From positions 18,135 through 82,134 of the forward strand of contig NZ_JADWYX010000002.1 of NCBI RefSeq assembly GCF_016786355.1: a stretch of 64,000 bases of DNA. Reading direction: 5' to 3'. The DNA comes from Frankia sp. AgB1.9 (GTDB lineage Bacteria > Actinomycetota > Actinomycetes > Frankiales > Frankiaceae). The position numbers were made by a program, and so were the translations under genes. The notes beneath the pieces were generated by a model. The model did no database searches. It was given only the letters and a program-made list of their open reading frames with translations, and was not told the DNA's origin. Shown piece by piece: positions 58,842 through 64,000 of the stretch. Positions within the stretch are counted from its first letter, which is position 1; each line of letters opens with the position of its first letter.

Positions 58842-59498
58842 ATGCGCACCCGATTCCTGGCCACCTCCGCGGTCCTCGCCGGTTCCCTCACCGTCGGGCT
58901 CGCGGCCTGCGGTGGCAGCAGCGACGGCCCCGCCGCGTCCGCCGCCACGGCCGCTTCCTCCAGTCCCACCCCGGCGGCGACGATCGCCAGCGTCACCGGG
59001 GTGGATACCGCGGTCGCGGTCGAGCCGGCGACGCTGGCAGCCCTCAAGAGCCTCGGGGTGGCGGTGGCACCGTCCGGCACCGGCACACTGACCTCCCAGT
59101 ACGGACCGACCCTGGTATTTCCCATCACCGGCGGGAATGTGACCATCTATCCCAAGGGCCAGGTGACACCCTATGTCCAGGGGATCATCCACCACGACGG
59201 CAGCGGTCTGACCTTCACCGGAAATGGCAAGACCCTCACGGTCGACAATTTCGACGTGAACCCGGGGACCTCGCTGCTGACCGCTGAGGTCGTGCAGATG
59301 AACAACGCTCGCGTCCCGTTGTTCAACCTGGACGGCACGGATCTGGCCATCACGAAGGACGCGCAGGGTCACGCGAAGCTCGACGGGACGAAGGTCGAGC
59401 TGACCAGCACGGCAGCCGGCGCGCTGAACACGACGTTCGGCGTCACCGCGTTCAAGGCCGGGATGCTCATCGGCATCGCGCACATCACCGCGAGCTGA
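58842..59498 (+). CDS. Predicted lipoprotein of unknown function
   Basis: A 218-residue secreted lipoprotein. The signal peptide ends in the lipobox VGLAAC with Cys at about 23, followed by a Ser/Ala/Thr-rich spacer. The mature part is beta-rich, with segments such as LTVDNFDVNPGTSLLTAEV that recall cell-surface domains of the HtaA kind, though I am not sure of that. GGGAGAG precedes the ATG. It follows the response regulator and may be one of its targets. A hairpin just after the stop suggests a single-gene transcript. Confidence 0.7.
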   Translation: MRTRFLATSAVLAGSLTVGLAACGGSSDGPAASAATAASSSPTPAATIASVTGVDTAVAVEPATLAALKSLGVAVAPSGTGTLTSQYGPTLVFPITGGNVTIYPKGQVTPYVQGIIHHDGSGLTFTGNGKTLTVDNFDVNPGTSLLTAEVVQMNNARVPLFNLDGTDLAITKDAQGHAKLDGTKVELTSTAAGALNTTFGVTAFKAGMLIGIAHITAS

Positions 59499-59500
59499 CC

Positions 59501-59536
59501 GCCCGCCCGACACCACCTCGCGCAGCGGGGGCGGGC
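59501..59536 (+). terminator. Hairpin after the lipoprotein gene
   Basis: GCCCGCCC at 59501-59508 pairs with GGGCGGGC at 59529-59536, two bases after the lipoprotein stop. A GC-only stem without a U tract is usual for this type of genome. Confidence 0.5.
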
Positions 59537-59625
59537 CCGGCGAACCGGCGCCTCGCCCCCGCCGCGGAGGTCCATCACGCGGCCCCCGACGAAGGCCGCC
59601 GTGCGGACTCGCAGGGAGCAGCCGC

Positions 59626-60165
59626 ATGCACGTGACAACCGCCTGCGCGGGCAGCGCGGCCGCCCTGCTGCTCGCCGCGGTCGCGGCCGTCCTGGCAGCC
59701 CGGTACATCCGCCGCCTGCGCGCCGAGCTGCACCTCGTCCACGACGGGGCGCTGGCCGTCGGCCAGCCGGCCTACCGACGCCTGCGGCCCCGGACGAGCG
59801 CCGAACTGGCCCGGCTCGCCGAGGCACTCGACACCGCGCATCTGCGGCTCCTCGACGTCCTCGCGCGGAAGGCGGAGGCGGATCGACAGCACCGGCGTGA
59901 GGTCACGCGCGCGGGGCACGACCTGCGCGGCCCGCTGGACAGCGTCCGCGCGGCGGTCCTCGCCGTGGCTGGCGGCGCCGAGGCGCGAACACCGGCGTCC
60001 TGCGACTACGAACGCGTGGCCGCCACCGCCGCCGACCTAGCCGGCCTGGTCGACGCCCTGCTCGAGGCCACCTGTCGATCCCTGGATCCGCCCGCGGGTC
60101 AGGCACGCAGCGGGTCGTGGGCGAACGCGGTCATCCCTGCCTCGAAGGTCACCGCCGCCCGGTAG
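59626..60165 (+). CDS. Histidine-kinase paralogue lacking the ATPase domain
   Basis: A 179-residue protein with one N-terminal membrane helix (about 8-26), a HAMP-like linker and a DHp-like helix pair with His98 in AGHDLRGPLDSVR. It matches the full kinase at 61229 over the linker and DHp region (GQPAYRR versus GEPVYRQ, then AELARLAEALD versus AELTALAETLD), but stops before any N-box or ATP-binding motif. It cannot phosphorylate itself. AGGGAG precedes the ATG. Its last 67 bases overlap the epimerase gene on the other strand. It could be a decoy or a partner of the full kinase, or a decaying copy. Confidence 0.7.
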   Translation: MHVTTACAGSAAALLLAAVAAVLAARYIRRLRAELHLVHDGALAVGQPAYRRLRPRTSAELARLAEALDTAHLRLLDVLARKAEADRQHRREVTRAGHDLRGPLDSVRAAVLAVAGGAEARTPASCDYERVAATAADLAGLVDALLEATCRSLDPPAGQARSGSWANAVIPASKVTAAR

Positions 60166-61142
60166 CCGAGGAGCTCCCGGGCCCGGTCGGAGGAGGCGAC
60201 GATGTGGCGGACGTCGCCGACGCGGTACTGACCGGTGACGACAGGCCGTGGCCCACCGAAGGCACTGGCCAGCGCGCCCGCCATCGCACCGACGGTGTGG
60301 GCCTGCCCCGAGCCGACGTTGACCGGGACGAACCGGCCACCCTCGCAGCTGTGCGCCAGTGCCGCCAGGTTGGCGCTGGCGACGTCCCGGACGTGGACGA
60401 AGTCACGCAGCTGGCCACCGTCCTCGAAGACCCGGGGCGCCTCCCCGCGCTCCAGCGCGCTGCGAAACAGCGACGCGACGCCGGCGTAGGGAGTGTTCCG
60501 CGGCATCCGCGGGCCGTAGACGTTGTGGTAGCGCAACGCGACGGCGGTACCGCCGGAGGCTGCCGCCCAGGCGGCGGCGAGATGTTCCTGAGCGACCTTG
60601 GTGGCCGCGTAGACGTTCCTCGGGTCGAGCGGCGCGTCCTCGGTGACGGGAGTCGACCGCAGCGGCGCGCCGCACCGCGGGCACGGCGGTTCGAACCGCC
60701 CGCTGTCCAGGTCCGCCGGCCGGCGGGCACCCGGGCGTACCGGCCCGTCGGTCGCGCACCGGAAACCGCCCTCGCCGTAGACGACCATCGAGCTGGCCAG
60801 GACGAGCCGGCCGACCCCCCGGCGGGCCATCGCCGCGAGCAGGACCGCGGTGCCCAGGTCGTTGTGGGTGGCGTAGACGGGCAGGTCGTCCAGATCGACG
60901 CCGAGGCCGACCATCGCCGCCTGGTGGCAGACGGCGTCCACCCCGTCGAGCGCCGCCTCGACCGCGACCCGGTCGGTCACGTCCCCCGTGCGGAACTCAG
61001 CCGCGTGGTTGACCTCGGGTTTGACGCGGTGCACGGCCGGCAGCAGGGCGTCGAGCACCCGCACCGTGTGACCCGCGTCGACCAGGGCGTCGACGATATG
61101 GGAACCGATGAAGCCGGCGCCGCCGGTGACGAGAACCCGCAT
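60099..61142 (-). CDS. NAD-dependent sugar epimerase/dehydratase with a zinc-site insert
   Basis: A 347-residue extended SDR. TGGAGFIGS at 6-14 binds NAD, the catalytic Tyr178 and Lys182 are in NVYAATK, and Ser is in ASSMVVYG. An insert carries Cys129, Cys154 and Cys157 (CPRC), which looks like a partial zinc site and is found in some actinobacterial members. Likely it acts on a nucleotide sugar such as UDP-glucose; the exact reaction is open. The ATG has TAGCGT seven bases upstream and no ribosome site. It neighbours a GT2 glycosyltransferase and a DUF2064 protein, suggesting glycan or glycolipid synthesis. Confidence 0.85.
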   Translation of the reverse strand: MRVLVTGGAGFIGSHIVDALVDAGHTVRVLDALLPAVHRVKPEVNHAAEFRTGDVTDRVAVEAALDGVDAVCHQAAMVGLGVDLDDLPVYATHNDLGTAVLLAAMARRGVGRLVLASSMVVYGEGGFRCATDGPVRPGARRPADLDSGRFEPPCPRCGAPLRSTPVTEDAPLDPRNVYAATKVAQEHLAAAWAAASGGTAVALRYHNVYGPRMPRNTPYAGVASLFRSALERGEAPRVFEDGGQLRDFVHVRDVASANLAALAHSCEGGRFVPVNVGSGQAHTVGAMAGALASAFGGPRPVVTGQYRVGDVRHIVASSDRARELLGYRAAVTFEAGMTAFAHDPLRA

Positions 61143-61149
61143 GTCCGCG

Positions 61150-61155
61150 ACGCTA
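61150..61155 (-). promoter_or_regulatory. Leaderless-type -10 element of the epimerase
   Basis: On the minus strand TAGCGT is followed by seven bases and then the ATG at 61142. Confidence 0.5.
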
Positions 61156-61228
61156 ATGGCAGACCGGCGCCATGGATCTTACGAGTCGCGGAACCCCGTT
61201 CGGGGCGACGGCCTGAGGTGGCCCGGCT

Positions 61229-62440
61229 TCAGGCGGCCGGCAGGGCGACGACGAAGCGGCAGCCACCGTGCTGGTTGTGGACGGTGACGTCGCCGCCGTG
61301 GGCCTCGACGATGCCGCGGACGATCGCCAGCCCGATGCCGGACCGCACCCGGGGCTGGTGCGGATGATCGCCACCGTCGCCCGGCGTGCGCGCGCTCTCC
61401 CCGCGGAACCCGAGGTCGAACAGCCGGGGCAGGTCCTCGGCGGGGATGCCGCCGCACCGGTCCGCGACCGCGACGATCGCCCGGCCCTCGTCGAGCGCGC
61501 CCTGTCCTTCGCCGCGCTGTCCCTCGCCGCGCTGTCCCTCGCCGCCTGGCGCGTCGCGCTCCCAGCCGACCCTGACCTCGACCGTGCCGTCGTCGGGGGT
61601 GTGGCGGATGGCGTTGACCAGCAGGTTGATCAGCACCCGGCTGACCTGGGTGGCGTCCGCGTCGACGTAGACGGCGTCGTCCGTGTCGCCGGTGACGGTG
61701 ACCCGCTTGGCGCGGGCGATCGGATCGACGGTCGCGACGGCGTCGGACACGATGTCGGCGAGGCAGACCTTCTCCACCGCCAGCTCGAGCGCTCCGGCCT
61801 GGAGCCGGGCGAGCTCGAACAGGTCGTCGACCATGCCGGTCAGCCGCTCGGCGTCGGCGAGCATCTGCCGGTGATAGCGCTCGGTCGTCGCGGCGTCCGT
61901 CACGAGCCCGTCCGCCATCGCCTCCGCGGTGGCCCTGATGCCGGCCAGCGGGGTGCGCAGGTCGTGGCTGATCCAGGCCACCAGCTCGCGTCGGCTGGCC
62001 TCCAAGGCGCGCTCGCGTCCGCGCGACTCCACCAGGCGCTGGTGGGTCGCGTCGAGCGTTTCCGCGAGGGCGGTCAGCTCGGCGGTCGGGAGCCGCCCGG
62101 CCTGCCGGTAGACCGGCTCACCCAGCGTGTCCGCCGACCGGGTCAGCAGGCTGGTGGCCGTGACCAGCGGCCGGCCGAGGCCCGCCGCCACGCCGGCGGC
62201 GACGACCGCGGAGACGGCGACGACGATCAGGACGACGCGCAGGTCGTGGTGTGAGAGGAACATGGCGCGCGCGGTCCCGACGACGCCGACCGCGACCGCG
62301 ACGATCGGAACGACGCACAGCACACCCGCGGTGGCCCACAGCGGGCGGGCGCGCAGGACGCGAAGCAGGGGAACGCCGGTCAGCGCGACGGCCGCCGAGC
62401 AGGCCAGGGCGATCCCCACGACCTGCAGATCGGCGCTCAT
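61229..62440 (-). CDS. Sensor histidine kinase
   Basis: A 403-residue membrane kinase. Hydrophobic segments lie in about 5-25, 35-57 and 68-90, then a HAMP-like linker, the DHp helix with His159 in SHDLRTPLAG, the N-box NLLVNAIRHT and the ATP-lid glycines in SGIGLAIVRGIVEAHGG. Between N-box and lid is a Gly/Glu/Gln/Arg tract encoded by three 15-base repeats. The start at 62440 is preferred to a longer frame from 62602 because TATCGT lies seven bases upstream (leaderless type) and the longer frame overlaps the divergent gene. Its partner is probably the response regulator at 57967. Confidence 0.9.
   Translation of the reverse strand: MSADLQVVGIALACSAAVALTGVPLLRVLRARPLWATAGVLCVVPIVAVAVGVVGTARAMFLSHHDLRVVLIVVAVSAVVAAGVAAGLGRPLVTATSLLTRSADTLGEPVYRQAGRLPTAELTALAETLDATHQRLVESRGRERALEASRRELVAWISHDLRTPLAGIRATAEAMADGLVTDAATTERYHRQMLADAERLTGMVDDLFELARLQAGALELAVEKVCLADIVSDAVATVDPIARAKRVTVTGDTDDAVYVDADATQVSRVLINLLVNAIRHTPDDGTVEVRVGWERDAPGGEGQRGEGQRGEGQGALDEGRAIVAVADRCGGIPAEDLPRLFDLGFRGESARTPGDGGDHPHQPRVRSGIGLAIVRGIVEAHGGDVTVHNQHGGCRFVVALPAA
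61502..61546. repeat. Three tandem 15-base units inside the kinase gene
   Basis: The unit CTGTCCCTCGCCGCG occurs three times (first and last with one change). It encodes repeated Gly-Glu-Gly-Gln-Arg and keeps the frame, so copy number could vary without breaking the kinase. Confidence 0.75.
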
Positions 62441-62447
62441 ACCCGCG

Positions 62448-62453
62448 ACGATA
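62448..62453 (-). promoter_or_regulatory. Leaderless-type -10 element of the histidine kinase
   Basis: On the minus strand TATCGT is followed by seven bases and the ATG at 62440; no ribosome site is seen. Confidence 0.5.
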
Positions 62454-62500
62454 GGCCGCCGCAGCCCGACGCGGCCCACGCCCGGGCGAGCCGTCAGGGA

Positions 62501-62559
62501 TTCGTAAGAAAGCCCGGGGCAGCCGGGCAGCGCTGGTCGGAGTTCCTTATTCGGTAAGG
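62501..62559. promoter_or_regulatory. Divergent kinase/glycosyltransferase control region
   Basis: TTCGTAAG (62501-62508) and CGGTAAGG (62552-62559) are related words; the second closes an inverted pair CCTTA...TAAGG (62545-62559). Their complements, CTTACGAA and CCTTACCG, resemble CCTTACCG at 58690 and CTTACGA at 61178. They may be binding sites of the response regulator at 57967. Confidence 0.4.
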
Positions 62560-62581
62560 GTCGATGTTGGCGGACCGTCAC

Positions 62582-62587
62582 TAGAGT
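62582..62587 (+). promoter_or_regulatory. Leaderless-type -10 element of the glycosyltransferase
   Basis: TAGAGT is followed by seven bases and then the ATG at 62595. This supports ATG at 62595 over the GTG at 62589. Confidence 0.5.
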
Positions 62588-62594
62588 CGTGATC

Positions 62595-63275
62595 ATGCTC
62601 ACGCAAAGTCACGAGACGGCGGTGTCAGTCGACGTCGTGCTGCCCTGTCTGAACGAGGCCGAGGCACTCCCCTGGGTCCTCGGCCGGATTCCATCCGGCT
62701 ATCGAGCCATCGTCGCCGACAACGGGTCCAGCGACGGCTCAGCGGAGCTGGCCCGCCAGCGGGGCGCGGTGGTCGTCGACGCGCCACGGCGTGGCTACGG
62801 GGCGGCCGTACAGGCCGGCCTGCTCGCGGCCGACGCCGACGTGGTCTGTGTGTGCGACGCCGACGCCTCGCTCGATCCCGGGCAGCTTCCCGAGCTCGTC
62901 GCCGAGCTGACCGGCGGACGCGCGGACCTCGCCCTGGGGCGGCGCCGACCCACCTCCGCGCGGGCCTGGCCGCCGCATGCCCGGCTCGGCAACGCGGTGG
63001 TCGCCCAGCGGCTGCGCCGGCGCGGCGTCCCGGTCCACGACCTCGGGCCGATGCGGGCCGCCCGCCGCACCCAGCTGCTGGGCCTGCCCGTGGCGGACCG
63101 CCGTTTCGGCTACCCGCTGGAGCTCCTGCTGCGCGCCGCGCAGGCGGGCTGGCGCATCACCGAGACCGACGTCGCCTACCACCCCCGAGTCGGCCGCTCG
63201 AAGGTGACCGGGACGCCACTCGGCACGGCCCGCACCGTGCGGGACATGACGGCCGCGCTGGCGAGCCTGCGATGA
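62595..63275 (+). CDS. GT2-family glycosyltransferase
   Basis: A 226-residue enzyme of the GT-A fold. It opens with VDVVLPCLNEAEALPWVL, has DNGSSDGS for the nucleotide sugar and DADASLDPGQ as the metal-binding Asp-x-Asp region, then the conserved GYPLELLLRA and VAYHPRVGRSKVTGT typical of dolichol-phosphate-mannose-synthase-like members. No membrane helix is present, so it acts at the cytoplasmic face. Its TGA overlaps the next ATG by four bases (ATGA). Together with the epimerase and the DUF2064 protein it suggests an envelope polysaccharide or glycolipid route. Confidence 0.88.
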   Translation: MLTQSHETAVSVDVVLPCLNEAEALPWVLGRIPSGYRAIVADNGSSDGSAELARQRGAVVVDAPRRGYGAAVQAGLLAADADVVCVCDADASLDPGQLPELVAELTGGRADLALGRRRPTSARAWPPHARLGNAVVAQRLRRRGVPVHDLGPMRAARRTQLLGLPVADRRFGYPLELLLRAAQAGWRITETDVAYHPRVGRSKVTGTPLGTARTVRDMTAALASLR

Positions 63276-64000
63276 CCACTCGACGTCCGGCAGCGGCCAC
63301 GCCGGCGATCACCCTGCTGGTGGTGGCGAAGGAACCGGTCCCCGGTCGGGTGAAGACCCGGCTGACACCCCCGTTCACCTCGGCGCAGGCCGCGGCCGTG
63401 GCCGAGTCGGCCATCGCGGACACGTTGACGGCGGTCCGCGGCCTGGCCCGCGTTCCCGGCCTCGGGCCGGTCAGGCCGGTCCTCGTTCTCGACGGCGCCG
63501 TCGGCGCCTGGCTGCGCGTCCCGATCGAGGTGATCCCCCAGGGCGAGGGACCGTTCGACGCCCGGCTCGCCGCCGCGTTCGACGCCGTCACCGGACCGAC
63601 GCTCCTGATCGGCATGGACACCCCGCAGGTCACCGCGACGCTGCTCGCCGACGCCTGCCGGACGCTGGCCCACGTCGACGCGGTGCTCGGGCCGGCCGCT
63701 GACGGCGGCTGGTGGGCGCTCGGCCTGCGTCGCCCCGACGGCCGACTGCTGCGCGGGGTCGCGACCTCCCGGCCTGACACCGGAGCCCGCCAGCGGGAAC
63801 GGCTGGACCACGCCGGCCTGCGGGTCGCGACGCTGCCCGTCCTGCGCGACGTCGACACCGTCGCCGACGCCGACGCGGTCGCCCAGCTCGTCCCGCACGG
63901 CCGGTTCGCCGCCACCGTGCGCGACGCCCACCGGACCGCGGACCCGTTGGCGGGCGCGGGGCGGCCGCGGGGGGGGCGGTGGCCGCCGGCGCCCCCCCCC
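63272..64000 (+). CDS. DUF2064/transferase-2 family protein (partial, runs off the end)
   Basis: The frame starts in an ATGA overlap with the glycosyltransferase and stays open to the window edge, giving 243 codons so far. AKEPVPGRVKTRL near residue 20, GMDTPQ near 113 and GPAADGGWWALGL near 140 are the signature of the DUF2064 (TIGR04282-like) nucleotidyl/glycosyl-transferase group, which resembles MobA-type GT-A folds. Its partner in many genomes is a GT2 enzyme as here. The last 40 bases contain long G and C runs, so the end of the reading may be unreliable. Confidence 0.82.
   Translation, partial: MTTRRPAAATPAITLLVVAKEPVPGRVKTRLTPPFTSAQAAAVAESAIADTLTAVRGLARVPGLGPVRPVLVLDGAVGAWLRVPIEVIPQGEGPFDARLAAAFDAVTGPTLLIGMDTPQVTATLLADACRTLAHVDAVLGPAADGGWWALGLRRPDGRLLRGVATSRPDTGARQRERLDHAGLRVATLPVLRDVDTVADADAVAQLVPHGRFAATVRDAHRTADPLAGAGRPRGGRWPPAPPP

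Overview
The window is very GC-rich, densely packed, and full of GTG starts, 4-base start/stop overlaps, type I Baeyer-Villiger and P450 enzymes, an F420-type oxidoreductase, a Ser/Thr kinase and actinobacterial regulators. This points to an actinobacterium with a large catabolic genome. A soil Frankia or relative is my best guess, but that is inference from style, not a marker gene. I see no rRNA, tRNA, CRISPR array, insertion sequence or phage gene.

Layout. 1-2.5 kb: arsenic and chromate resistance (an aquaporin-type channel, arsenate reductase, ChrA). 2.5-6 kb: an unrecognised tail-anchored protein, and a FUSC-type membrane protein transcribed away from it. 6-13.6 kb, minus strand: a GntR regulator with SDR dehydrogenases, a carboxymuconolactone-decarboxylase-like protein, a TauD-type dioxygenase, a ThDP enzyme and a Baeyer-Villiger monooxygenase. 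14-27 kb, plus strand: a second catabolic block with an Asp/Glu-racemase-family protein, an old-yellow-enzyme/FAD fusion, a class III CoA-transferase, an HMG-CoA-lyase-like enzyme, an SMP-30 propeller, a Rieske oxygenase, an aldehyde dehydrogenase, two SDRs and an acyl-CoA ligase. The two blocks face each other across a 513-base intergenic region that carries GntR-like sites.

27-42 kb: a phosphotransferase gene bracketed by two 75-base palindromic repeats, then a minus-strand block (orphan binding lipoprotein, F420-type nitroreductase, P450, SDR, ferredoxin, amidohydrolase, aldehyde dehydrogenase, Cys-less thiolase with a DUF35 partner, CoA-transferase). Divergent from it are an acyl-CoA ligase, a TetR regulator and a second phosphotransferase. 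The block reads as oxidation, CoA activation and retro-aldol side-chain cleavage of a steroid-, terpenoid- or fatty-acid-like substrate.

42-56 kb: a transmembrane Ser/Thr kinase with a beta-propeller sensor; a TetR gene divergent from a P450 that has an unusual Cys/His N-terminus; and a minus-strand operon of a VWA protein, a MoxR-type AAA+ ATPase, an AveC-like membrane protein, an SDR and a P450, followed by another P450. This operon faces a double-TetR regulator. It is the best candidate for an undescribed system: a CbbQ/CbbO- or NorQ/NorD-like chaperone pair with no Rubisco or nitric oxide reductase beside it.

56-64 kb: an envelope/glycosylation and signalling module (a heme-molybdopterin membrane oxidoreductase, a response regulator, a lipoprotein, a histidine-kinase paralogue lacking the ATPase domain, a full histidine kinase, a sugar epimerase, a GT2 glycosyltransferase and a DUF2064 transferase running off the end). 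Five of its genes have a TANNNT hexamer 6-8 bases before the start codon, which suggests leaderless transcripts.
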